Origin: an archaeon
GTDB lineage: Archaea; Thermoproteota; Nitrososphaeria; Nitrososphaerales; Nitrosopumilaceae
Length of the DNA stretch: 7,704 bases
Direction: 5' to 3'
NCBI GenBank assembly: GCA_021824845.1
Contig: JAKAJY010000004.1
Location: 1 to 7,704 of the forward strand
Shown: one piece after another, positions 1 to 6,260 of the stretch
How positions within the stretch are numbered: position 1 is the stretch's first letter
Layout of the letters: each line of letters begins with the position of its first letter
Notes under the pieces: generated by a model
What the model was told of the DNA's origin: nothing
Seen by the model: the letters and a program-made list of their open reading frames with translations, nothing else
The model's database searches: none
Program-made: the position numbers and the translations under genes

Positions 1-1
1 C

Positions 2-61
2 GATCTGCCGCATTTGAAATTCCTTGAGAAAAAATCCACTAGTTCAAAAAATTTGCGATGA
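2..61 (+). CDS. possible C-terminal end of an upstream gene (partial)
   Basis: One forward frame is open from the window edge to a TGA at 59-61 and reads as a short lysine-rich tail ending KKSTSSKNLR. Such a tail is a plausible protein C-terminus, but only 19 codons are visible. The stop overlaps an ATG at 58, which is the alternative start of the next gene. The other two forward frames close within 30 bases. Too short to name; it may be chance. Confidence 0.2.
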   Translation, partial: DLPHLKFLEKKSTSSKNLR

Positions 62-75
62 AATTTGGACATTGG

Positions 76-84
76 TTTATTATT
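76..84 (+). promoter_or_regulatory. TATA-like box for the lysine-rich secreted protein
   Basis: TTTATTATT is centred 26 nt before the ATG at 106, the spacing expected between an archaeal TATA box and the transcription start. It implies a leaderless mRNA beginning at or next to that ATG. This is the main reason for choosing the start at 106 rather than the in-frame ATG at 58, which lies upstream of the box. Confidence 0.5.
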
Positions 85-105
85 CATATTAACAAAAGAT
101 CAACC

Positions 106-765
106 ATGAAGAATTCCTACCTAGGATTGTTTGGAATTATGGTACTAGTGTTTGGTGTGATGATATCTCCAATATCGACTAGTGCACAGACATACCAACG
201 AATCATATCAACGGATGCAGGTACGCTAAAGATGGGAATTTCAACAGATCCCACATCACCAAAGTCAGGCGAGCAATCAAAACTCAAGATTGACTTTCTA
301 AACCCACAGACAAACCAAATCCAAGAACACATTGACTATACCATACTGGTAACAAACAACGGCAACTCTGTGTTTGGCCCAATTCCGCTAACCCATACAT
401 CTCTTGGCAGTGCAACAATACCAATCCAGTTCAAGGATGGGGAAAACAAGATAGTAATTGACATACAGGGAATTCTCTTCAGACCAATCCCATCAGAAAA
501 AGCCACGCTCTCAATCACAATTGGTGATAAACCAGATGTAACTCTGCCAAAAGAAGAACTGAAAACAACAAACAAACCAAAGTCAGAAGTTCCAGCATCC
601 AATAAAAAAGACGATAGTAAGGAGGCAAAAAAACTTGGCAAGCCAAAATATGATGATATCAAAAAATCAAAAGACCCCAAGGACAAGAAAAAAGATGTAA
701 AGAAAGAATCTAAAAAAGACACCAAAAAGAAATCAGACAAGAAAAAGACAGAAAAAAGTCAGTAA
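106..765 (+). CDS. secreted beta-domain protein with lysine-rich tail
   Basis: 219 residues; function not recognised. Residues 1-27 form a Sec-type signal peptide: Lys2, a hydrophobic core of about 16 residues, and a likely cleavage after STSA (27). Residues about 40-140 have the alternating pattern of an Ig-like beta sandwich, including a THTSLGSATIPIQF stretch followed by GENKIVIDIQG. I associate this domain type with exported proteins of Nitrososphaerota (recollection, not searched). From about 149 to the end the protein is low complexity, with 29 lysines in 71 residues interspersed with Asp, Glu and Ser. There is no C-terminal membrane anchor, so it is probably released or held at the surface by charge. 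An in-frame ATG at 58 would add 16 residues ahead of the signal peptide; the TATA position favours 106. It converges on the next gene with a 16-nt gap. Confidence 0.8.
   Translation: MKNSYLGLFGIMVLVFGVMISPISTSAQTYQRIISTDAGTLKMGISTDPTSPKSGEQSKLKIDFLNPQTNQIQEHIDYTILVTNNGNSVFGPIPLTHTSLGSATIPIQFKDGENKIVIDIQGILFRPIPSEKATLSITIGDKPDVTLPKEELKTTNKPKSEVPASNKKDDSKEAKKLGKPKYDDIKKSKDPKDKKKDVKKESKKDTKKKSDKKKTEKSQ
660..758 (-). terminator. T-tract cluster, probable terminator of the antiporter unit
   Basis: On the minus strand, just downstream of the stop at 782, transcription runs through repeated T-tracts of 5-6 bases. These are the complement of the AAA/AAG lysine codons ending the convergent gene (A-runs near 661, 687, 711, 723, 742 and 751). 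Archaeal RNA polymerase terminates at U-tracts without needing a hairpin, so this coding sequence probably doubles as the terminator for the opposite strand. Its role is inferred from position and composition only. Confidence 0.35.
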
Positions 766-781
766 AGCCTACAAAATCAGA

Positions 782-1207
782 CTAGTGTTTTTCTTGCAAG
801 CCCTTTTTGATAATATCTAGTGCGTTTGTAATTTTCTCAGGTCTTGGAAGCTGGATCATAAACACGTTGTCCTTTCCTACTTGAGAGTGAGGAGAGGACA
901 GTGCAAGCATGGATGTGTTTGCTAGGGATTCAAAAAAGTCAAGCGACTCGTTTGCGTACAAGAGTAGTTTTTCCTCAATGTCGCCTTCCGAGAAGGTCAA
1001 AGATACCTCAACAAAGACATTACCCAGTCCATTCTGCAAGATATTCAGATTGGTGTCAACAGATAGCGGCTTGCCTGCTACTTTGGCCATGATCTCATCA
1101 AATCTTTTTTCCGCCAAAATAACACAGGGTACCTTAGTGCCATTATAGTTAAACGAGGTAATTCCAACATGAACTCGGTCCATCAGTTTTTTTAGCTCAT
1201 CATCCAT
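782..1207 (-). CDS. hypothetical protein, coupled to the antiporter
   Basis: 141 residues, soluble, with no signal peptide or membrane segment; not recognised. It opens with a charged helix (MDDELKKLMDRVH), then a strand-rich part (GITSFNYNGTKVPCVILAEKRF) with the only cysteine, and ends with an amphipathic helix (ITNALDIIKKGLQEKH). The start at 1207 lies one base after the antiporter stop, with GGAG about 9 nt upstream as a likely ribosome-binding site. An in-frame upstream ATG (1243) would overlap the antiporter gene by 35 nt and is less likely. Tight linkage makes co-translation with the antiporter probable. A regulatory role there is possible, but no RCK/TrkA-type nucleotide-binding motif (GxGxxG) is visible. 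Confidence 0.75.
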   Translation of the reverse strand: MDDELKKLMDRVHVGITSFNYNGTKVPCVILAEKRFDEIMAKVAGKPLSVDTNLNILQNGLGNVFVEVSLTFSEGDIEEKLLLYANESLDFFESLANTSMLALSSPHSQVGKDNVFMIQLPRPEKITNALDIIKKGLQEKH

Positions 1208-1208
1208 T

Positions 1209-2504
1209 CTATTCTTCTCCAGTCTTTGCAACAATTTTGTCACTCACCCTAATTAAAAACGGTGAGATAAATGCCGAAATAATAGAAATGATTCCAACCA
1301 ACGGGAACAAAAAGCTGCTAACGGCTCCAATATCTACGCCTGTTTTTACTATTACAATAGAAAATTCACCTCTTGGCCCTGCAAGCGCAAATGCAGAGCG
1401 CAGTGATTTTGCTCTTCCCTGCCTGAACAAATATGTGCCAAGCATCGCACCACCAAACTTTACTCCTATGGCAAGTGCAATGATTCCAAATGCCAGTACA
1501 ATATGAGATTCTAGCTCTGAGATGTTCATGAGTGCACCAACTGAGACGAAAAATATTGCAACGAACATGTCCTTGATTGGACTAGACAAAATCTTTGATA
1601 CTTCAGCAGATTTTGATTCTGCAACCAGAACTCCTGCTAAAAACGCTCCAATTGCAACAGATAATCCAATAATGTTTGCAAACAAGGCATATCCAAAGCA
1701 CAAGCCAAGCACCGATAAGAGCAAAATTTCTTTGCGTTCGGTTGCCGCCACACGATCAATTAGCTTTGGTATTACCTTTGTTCCAACAGTTAAGGTTCCA
1801 CCAATCAGTCCTGCGGCAACCACCACAACTAGTATTATACTCTCATAGGATACGGTGCCAACTAGTGCAACGGATTCTAGTGTTGCAATCAGAATTACTG
1901 CGATAATGTCTTCCACAATCAGAACACCCAAAACCAAAATTGAGGATTCTTTTTTGATTTTTCCAGTATCTTCCAGTATTTTGACAATGACTGCAGTACT
2001 GGTAATGGATAGAGCTGCTCCCAAAAACAGGGAATCAAAAAAGCTGAGTCCTACCATATTTGCAACAAAAAATACCACTCCCAATGTGAGGAACAATCCG
2101 ATAGTTCCGGCACCAACCGCCACCTTTCCAATTGAGCGAATCTTGGAATATGGAAATTCTATTCCAATTACAAACAAAAGCAAAATCACGCCAAGCTCGG
2201 CAAATATGTTGAGCAGCCCAAGGTCTGATAACAAACCTACCTGCCCAAGCCCCATAAAGTTCTGGCCTTCCGGTAAAAGCGAGGTCCAAATTGGAGAGAG
2301 CGGCCCGATCAGCATTCCGGCAAACAGATAGCCAATTATGAGTGGCTGTCGCATCTTGAAGAACGCCAGTGTAACAACAGACGCCAAAATCATGATTATT
2401 GCCAAATCCGTGATAAACGACGAATGTGGTAGATCAGGCGTGACTTTTTCTATCATGGATTGAACGCCAGAACCTGACGATATGTCTAGGAAATAATTTT
2501 GCAC
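1209..2504 (-). CDS. CPA2-family cation/proton antiporter
   Basis: 431-residue integral membrane protein with about 12 hydrophobic segments. It probably exchanges Na+ or K+ for H+ across the cytoplasmic membrane. CPA2 (KefB/NapA-like) hallmarks occur in the usual order: GYLFAGMLIGP (58-68), the LGVILLLFVIGIEF helix (104-117), the unwound-helix-like SITSTAV (166-172), VEDI with the acidic pair Glu198-Asp199, GAFLAGVLVA (286-295), FFVSVGALMNI (318-328), a lysine in the later core (Lys349) and GPRGEFS (376-382). The family often carries a C-terminal RCK domain; this one ends straight after the last helix. The start is GTG at 2504, supported by a TATA-like box 25 nt upstream; ATG at 2456 (residue 17) is the alternative. 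Ion specificity cannot be read from the sequence. Confidence 0.93.
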   Translation of the reverse strand: MQNYFLDISSGSGVQSMIEKVTPDLPHSSFITDLAIIMILASVVTLAFFKMRQPLIIGYLFAGMLIGPLSPIWTSLLPEGQNFMGLGQVGLLSDLGLLNIFAELGVILLLFVIGIEFPYSKIRSIGKVAVGAGTIGLFLTLGVVFFVANMVGLSFFDSLFLGAALSITSTAVIVKILEDTGKIKKESSILVLGVLIVEDIIAVILIATLESVALVGTVSYESIILVVVVAAGLIGGTLTVGTKVIPKLIDRVAATERKEILLLSVLGLCFGYALFANIIGLSVAIGAFLAGVLVAESKSAEVSKILSSPIKDMFVAIFFVSVGALMNISELESHIVLAFGIIALAIGVKFGGAMLGTYLFRQGRAKSLRSAFALAGPRGEFSIVIVKTGVDIGAVSSFLFPLVGIISIISAFISPFLIRVSDKIVAKTGEE

Positions 2505-2513
2505 TAATTAGTG
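2502..2513. repeat. 12-bp perfect palindrome over the antiporter start
   Basis: CACTAATTAGTG is perfectly self-complementary and contains the GTG start codon of the antiporter (minus strand). It lies between the TATA-like box and the first codons, which is where an archaeal repressor would block transcription. The operator role is inferred; the AT-rich core makes chance occurrence possible. Confidence 0.4.
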
Positions 2514-2519
2514 TGAAAT

Positions 2520-2537
2520 AAAATGATTAAAATGATT
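2520..2537 (-). promoter_or_regulatory. tandem 9-bp repeat with TATA-like box for the antiporter
   Basis: AAAATGATT occurs twice head to tail. On the minus strand this reads AATCATTTT twice, giving a TTTTAAT box (2526-2532) centred about 25 nt before the GTG at 2504. The same T-rich stretch starts 8 nt beyond the stop of the upstream ATPase gene, so it may also act as that gene's terminator. Both roles are inferred from spacing and composition. Confidence 0.4.
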
Positions 2538-2544
2538 TTGGGTT

Positions 2545-4149
2545 TTAGATTACGCTGATTGTTTTTGCAAGTATTTTGACTTTTTCTGATTCTGGCTCGT
2601 CGATTTTGTGCTCTGTGTACTGGTTGCTAAAGTAGAGCAGATCAATTACCTTTGATTTGTCCACATTTACTATAGTGGCCATGCTTGATGTTGGGATGTT
2701 GGTGTTTGTTATGATTATGAGCTTGTCCACAAATGCCGAGGATTTTACCACATTAGAGATGGTCTCAAAGTTCTTTGCGTGGTTATCATCCATCACTACG
2801 GCAATTCCTATTTTTGTTCCGTATGGATCAGAGTATACCACATCAAAGGACGGGTTTTGTTTGGCTGATTTTGAGACATTACCGATTTCATGAGCATAAT
2901 TTACTAGATTTGCTATTGCTTGCTTTACTTGGTTTTGGGTGGCCCCTGCAGTTCTTTTGATTTTGATGAATTCTGATATTGGTACTTCCATTATGCTGCC
3001 CTTTATTTTCAGTCCAGGATAAGTATGCTTGATGGTCTCATCAATTACTGCTTCTGTTATTTCTGATGCTCCAAGGCTTGAGGCCTGCTCGATTGCATGA
3101 TTTAGTATATTGATTATGGAGCGAACGTTTCTAAATTCTGGGAACTCGTCACACAAGACCCTAATCTTTGCTGCAAGGTCTTGTTGCTCTTTTTTGTTGA
3201 ATCGTTCTGTCTTGTCGGCTTCCTTGATGTATTCTATTGCTATTTCGATTAGCTCATCCACCGAGTTTGCGCCAGCAAGATCAATTTTGTAGTTTGCCTT
3301 CTCCAGTCTATCAAAGACAGACGGATTTGCTCTCTGAATGTCCAGATATAGTGATGGTGTTGTGATTAGCAAAAGAATTGATGCCGGAATGTGTGCGTTT
3401 ATCAGTGATTTTACAAATTCCAGTGTTCCCTCTTGGGCATCAAGCTCATCAAACTCAAAGAGAATTACCTTACCCAAGAGATTGTGGCTGAACTTGCAGA
3501 TAGCACCTAGTCTTCCGTGCAGATCATCCAAGTTGGTTATCTTGTCAAACGAATTGGTGATCACGCCATAAATGACGGCAGACTCATGCTGTGAATAATG
3601 AGCACCAAGATAGCTAGTTAGTGCATCTCTCGATATCATGTTTTTATCATAAAGAATTTCTTCTGCCTTTTGCTTTATGGTGACTCCCTTTAGTCTGTCC
3701 ACAAAGCCATAGCCAAGTGCCTTTTTTGCTAAATTATCACCCTTTTGTGCTTTATCACATATTTGCATCAGAAATTTCTCTTTTAATTCAGCAAACATCT
3801 CGCGATTAAAGCCGCGCATTATGCTGGAATAGATGCTCTCGTGTGTCTTTGGAGATATGGTTGATAAATCCACATATGCAGTTACTATATCCTGTCGTGT
3901 TTTCATGCTCTTGATGTGCAAAGCCAGATGAGTCTTGCCAGAGCCCACATCCTGCACTATGGTGATTAGTCTAAAGTCATTTTCATTAGAATTTCGTCTA
4001 GTGGTTTGCTTGTATAATTCGGATATACACTCAACTATAGATCCTTTTGCTTCTTGGTGTTTTGTTCCACCAAATATTTTTGCGTCATGTTCGGTTGGGG
4101 TAGGACTGCTAGGATACGGATTTGACTTTAGTCCGTATGGGTAGGTCAT
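2545..4149 (-). CDS. AAA+ ATPase, ORC/Cdc6- or BREX-ATPase-like
   Basis: 534 residues, soluble. Near the N-terminus is an NPYP...FGGTKHQEA segment of the kind that precedes the P-loop in ExeA/ORC-type AAA+ proteins. Walker A is VGSGKTH (Lys72, Thr73); the usual first glycine is Gln66. Walker B is VILFEFDELD (228-237, Asp234-Glu235), followed by a sensor-1-like LLLITTP (260-265), an arginine in FDRLE (Arg281) and a sensor-2/lid helix FRNVRSIINIL (339-349). About 160 residues separate Walker A and B, far more than in Cdc6. This helical insertion recalls the long P-loop ATPases of BREX-type systems (DUF2791-like). The C-terminal part (about 430-510) is an alpha/beta domain starting FDVVYSDPYG. 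The ATG overlaps the stop of the winged-helix gene (ATGA), so expression is coupled. The exact family and the work it powers are unknown; I see no evidence for a replication-origin role. Confidence 0.8.
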   Translation of the reverse strand: MTYPYGLKSNPYPSSPTPTEHDAKIFGGTKHQEAKGSIVECISELYKQTTRRNSNENDFRLITIVQDVGSGKTHLALHIKSMKTRQDIVTAYVDLSTISPKTHESIYSSIMRGFNREMFAELKEKFLMQICDKAQKGDNLAKKALGYGFVDRLKGVTIKQKAEEILYDKNMISRDALTSYLGAHYSQHESAVIYGVITNSFDKITNLDDLHGRLGAICKFSHNLLGKVILFEFDELDAQEGTLEFVKSLINAHIPASILLLITTPSLYLDIQRANPSVFDRLEKANYKIDLAGANSVDELIEIAIEYIKEADKTERFNKKEQQDLAAKIRVLCDEFPEFRNVRSIINILNHAIEQASSLGASEITEAVIDETIKHTYPGLKIKGSIMEVPISEFIKIKRTAGATQNQVKQAIANLVNYAHEIGNVSKSAKQNPSFDVVYSDPYGTKIGIAVVMDDNHAKNFETISNVVKSSAFVDKLIIITNTNIPTSSMATIVNVDKSKVIDLLYFSNQYTEHKIDEPESEKVKILAKTISVI

Positions 4150-4676
4150 AGTTTTCTTATGTATCCATGAAGCATTCCGCGCACATGGATTCCCTCCTGA
4201 CCACCAGTCGATATCTCGTATTTTGATTGGTTTTGCTCAATTAGTGAGGAAACTAGTGAATAGAATTTCTCGGGTGTGATATCTAATGATGCGCATACTT
4301 TGGCCCTAATCTCAGATAATGGAGTCCAGCCAAGCGATGTGGAGTGTTCTGATATGCATTTATCAAAATGAATTTGAAAGTCGACAGTGTTTTGCAGTAT
4401 TTGTGCAGGCTGCATTTGTGATATTTTGTTTTCCAGATTTGTTACTAATCTGGATAGAATCTTGAATTTTGGATCGTTTTGTGATACATGTGATAGATAA
4501 TTGTCCTTGCTCCACACATAATGGGCCACGCCCTTGTTATCCACTATGACCTTGTCTTCTTTGGTAAGCTCATCCAGTGAGGCCTCGCAGTCCGTGCCAA
4601 AAAGCTTCTTTAGTTCTGCTTTTTTTATTCCGCAGACTCCTGATTTTTCTACTTTTTCAAGAATCTGGGAATTCAT
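4146..4676 (-). CDS. double winged-helix protein, ATPase partner
   Basis: 176 residues, no membrane segment. Residues 1-56 look like a winged helix: helices around ILEKVE, KAELKKLF and SLDELTKED, then a wing hairpin KVIVDNKGVAHYVW. Residues 60-112 are a helical linker. Residues about 118-166 look like a second winged helix (PLSEIRAKV, TPEKFYSLVSSLIEQ, then a YEISTGGQEGIHV hairpin). The last base of the ATPase start codon falls inside this gene's stop, the closest kind of operon coupling, so the two products probably act together, this one contacting DNA or an adaptor. Two winged helices in about 180 residues is also the plan of ScpB/KITE proteins, but no SMC or kleisin gene is present here. 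Fold assignment is from pattern only. Confidence 0.75.
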   Translation of the reverse strand: MNSQILEKVEKSGVCGIKKAELKKLFGTDCEASLDELTKEDKVIVDNKGVAHYVWSKDNYLSHVSQNDPKFKILSRLVTNLENKISQMQPAQILQNTVDFQIHFDKCISEHSTSLGWTPLSEIRAKVCASLDITPEKFYSLVSSLIEQNQSKYEISTGGQEGIHVRGMLHGYIRKL

Positions 4677-4695
4677 GTGCTAAAATCCCTAAAAT

Positions 4696-4704
4696 TTTTT
4701 TTAA
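4696..4704 (-). promoter_or_regulatory. TATA-like box for the winged-helix/ATPase operon
   Basis: On the minus strand an A-rich TTAAAAAA block is centred about 25 nt upstream of the ATG at 4676. No Shine-Dalgarno sequence precedes that ATG, in keeping with a leaderless transcript. The run of A/T makes the exact box uncertain. Confidence 0.35.
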
Positions 4705-4767
4705 TGGGAAAGGTCGACTTGTATTACCAATTTGTGAATAATTACTACCTAGCATAGCATCATGAAG

Positions 4768-4775
4768 AATTATTA
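4768..4775 (+). promoter_or_regulatory. TATA-like box for the C/D-box sRNA
   Basis: AATTATTA is centred about 27 nt upstream of the terminal stem of the predicted sRNA at 4799, as expected if the RNA has its own promoter. The rest of the gap (4705-4798) holds no other gene or RNA that I can recognise; the only further pattern is a weak AT-rich inverted repeat (4737-4743 with 4768-4774). Confidence 0.3.
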
Positions 4776-4798
4776 GGAATGACTTTACAATTTCGCTT

Positions 4799-4861
4799 GC
4801 AGAGTGATGATTAGGTCGAATCTGAATTTTGTGTAGAATTAGACCTGGGGTATCTGACTGC
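4799..4861 (+). ncRNA. probable C/D-box guide sRNA
   Basis: The elements of an archaeal C/D sRNA occur in order in 63 nt: terminal stem strand GCAG (4799-4802), C box GTGATGA (4804-4810, exact RUGAUGA), an 11-nt guide TTAGGTCGAAT, D' box CTGA (4822-4825), a 5-nt spacer, a degenerate C' box GTGTAGA (4831-4837, 5 of 7), a 16-nt D guide region, D box CTGA (4854-4857) and the closing strand CTGC (4858-4861). Such RNAs bind L7Ae, Nop5 and fibrillarin and direct 2'-O-methylation opposite the fifth guide nucleotide before D or D'. Predicted targets are ATTCGACCTAA (D') and ATACCCCAGGTC (D), with G and C as the respective fifth positions. The D guide is longer than the usual 12 nt and C' is weak. It lies 7 nt from the 3' end of the opposing coiled-coil gene. 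Confidence 0.6.
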
Positions 4862-4868
4862 TCTAAAA

Positions 4869-6239
4869 TTAGCTTGATGCAGGTAATCCGAGTTCTTTTC
4901 TAATTTCATCTACTCCACGAATTCCAAATATGTCGCGTACCTGCTGGATTCGTATGTTTTCTTTGACCAGTTCTTTGCCAAGATTGTGAATCAACACATT
5001 GAACAAATCAGAGAAGCGAATCTCCCACTTGTCTGCACAATCAAGCATCTTGCTTATTGCCCACTGTCGAATTTCTGATGGTAAGGAAACCTTTTCCTGT
5101 GATTCTATTGCGATTTTATCAAACAGATTAACAATTTCTGAGGTCTGCTCTGCCATTTTCTCAATATTTTTGAGATCCCCATACTTGGATTCCGCCAAAA
5201 TTCTAATTGTTGATTGGAATTCAGATAGCTTCAGCAATCCAACCACCTCCTTTGAAACATTGGATGATGACTTGTTTGTCACACTTTTGATCTGCTGCAT
5301 GTCTTGGAATAGCGAGTCTGCTTTTTTGTGGAATTCCGATGATGCCGCATCTGCTCGCTTTAATAATTCTGATATCGATGATATCTTTTGATCGATTGTA
5401 TTTGTCTTGTTAAGGACATGGTCCTTAAATGATCCAAAGTCCTCTTGGACGGATTTTAGCCCCTCGCCAACAAACGCAGTAGCATCTGCTCTATGTATTA
5501 GTGAGTCAAGCTCTGACTCTATTTTTGCAATTTCTCCGCGCAAATGGGTAATGGAATCGGTCTTTGCCATGTTTGTCACAAGCTCATTTTGGAGATTTTC
5601 TAGGCTGGATTTTAGTGCCGGAATCTCTGACTCTAGGCTGGATTTTTGCGATTTCTCAAATATTGCATGCAGTTTTTCCTTTATTTTTTCTAGCTCCGAC
5701 TCTATTGCAGAGGTCTTGTCTGCCTTTGATGAAATGCTGCCAAGATCGTCTTTGATGTTGTCTATTCGTTGTGCAATCTTGATTATCATGTGAGTGTTGT
5801 TTTGAATCGAGTTTTGGTTTTCTTCAACTGCCTTCATTATCGATTGTGGATCCGGTGATTCTTTTTGGATTTGAGATATCTTGTTTACTTGCTCTTGTAA
5901 TCTAGATGCTTGTTCGCTGACATTTGTGATCAGACTTGCTTGAGTCCGGACTTGGTTTAGTCCTGCATACAGCCTCTGGTTGTCTTCCTCTATGATGTTT
6001 AGCTGTTTTGATTGCTTTTGAATTTGCTCTAGTGTGTTGATCAAAGTGTCAATCATCCCCTTCATTGAAAGGAGGACTTTTTGATTATCCGTAAAGACCT
6101 TGCTCATGGATTTGATATCTTTTGACAGTATTTTTGTAGAATCAGAGACTGCCGCTACTTTTTTTGCAAGGTTTGTAGTGTCTTTTTTGCTCATACTGAG
6201 TGGTTTTTCCGATGATTTTGTAGTTTTTTTTGCAGACAC
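4869..6239 (-). CDS. long coiled-coil protein with C-terminal helical domain
   Basis: 456 residues, soluble and mostly helical. Residues 1-30 are Lys/Ser/Thr-rich. Residues about 35-330 show heptad-like spacing of Leu/Ile with many Lys, Glu, Gln and Ser, typical of an extended coiled coil. Residues about 335-450 look like a compact helical domain (LLKLSEFQSTIRILAE, IRQWAISKMLDCADKWEIRF, VRDIFGIRGVDEIRKELGL). There is no P-loop, so it is not an SMC/Rad50 ATPase, and no signal peptide. The start is GTG at 6239, with a TATA-like TTTAGTAT centred 26 nt upstream; ATG at 6191 (residue 17) is the alternative. It reads in the same direction as the winged-helix/ATPase pair 192 nt downstream and could be a structural or scaffolding partner, though it is probably transcribed separately. 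The family is not recognised. Confidence 0.8.
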   Translation of the reverse strand: MSAKKTTKSSEKPLSMSKKDTTNLAKKVAAVSDSTKILSKDIKSMSKVFTDNQKVLLSMKGMIDTLINTLEQIQKQSKQLNIIEEDNQRLYAGLNQVRTQASLITNVSEQASRLQEQVNKISQIQKESPDPQSIMKAVEENQNSIQNNTHMIIKIAQRIDNIKDDLGSISSKADKTSAIESELEKIKEKLHAIFEKSQKSSLESEIPALKSSLENLQNELVTNMAKTDSITHLRGEIAKIESELDSLIHRADATAFVGEGLKSVQEDFGSFKDHVLNKTNTIDQKISSISELLKRADAASSEFHKKADSLFQDMQQIKSVTNKSSSNVSKEVVGLLKLSEFQSTIRILAESKYGDLKNIEKMAEQTSEIVNLFDKIAIESQEKVSLPSEIRQWAISKMLDCADKWEIRFSDLFNVLIHNLGKELVKENIRIQQVRDIFGIRGVDEIRKELGLPASS

Positions 6240-6260
6240 TAACCTTAGGAGGGGCTGTTC

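Noticed and set aside
58..105. ATG at 58 as start of the secreted protein, overlapping a possible upstream stop (ATGA)
   Set aside because: It would place 16 extra residues before a good signal peptide and lies upstream of a TATA-like box spaced exactly for the ATG at 106. Kept only as an alternative.
336..740. Open minus-strand frame opposite the lysine-rich gene (134 codons)
   Set aside because: It is the complement of a biased coding sequence; its Ser/Phe/Leu repeats simply mirror Lys/Asp/Ser codons. The forward frame has a signal peptide and domain pattern.
1237..2331. Several plus-strand open frames within the antiporter gene
   Set aside because: They are antisense to a clearly conserved membrane protein, have no domain pattern of their own, and overlap each other.
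4813..4846. Imperfect hairpin AGGTCgAAT / ATTaGACCT as a terminator of the coiled-coil gene
   Set aside because: No T-tract follows on the minus strand, and the same bases are explained by the C/D sRNA guide regions.
4838..4862. Resemblance of the minus strand (AGATACCC) to the conserved 790 region of 16S rRNA, as a possible rRNA fragment
   Set aside because: Similarity ends after about 10 bases on either side. Complementarity through a guide RNA explains it better.
4999..5793. Two plus-strand open frames of about 130 codons within the coiled-coil gene
   Set aside because: They are shadows of the helical coding frame; Ser/Phe/Ile-rich composition mirrors the sense codons.
4146..6239. Calling the winged-helix and coiled-coil proteins ScpB and SMC
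   Set aside because: The coiled-coil protein has no P-loop or ABC signature, and no kleisin gene is present; only the general shape is similar.
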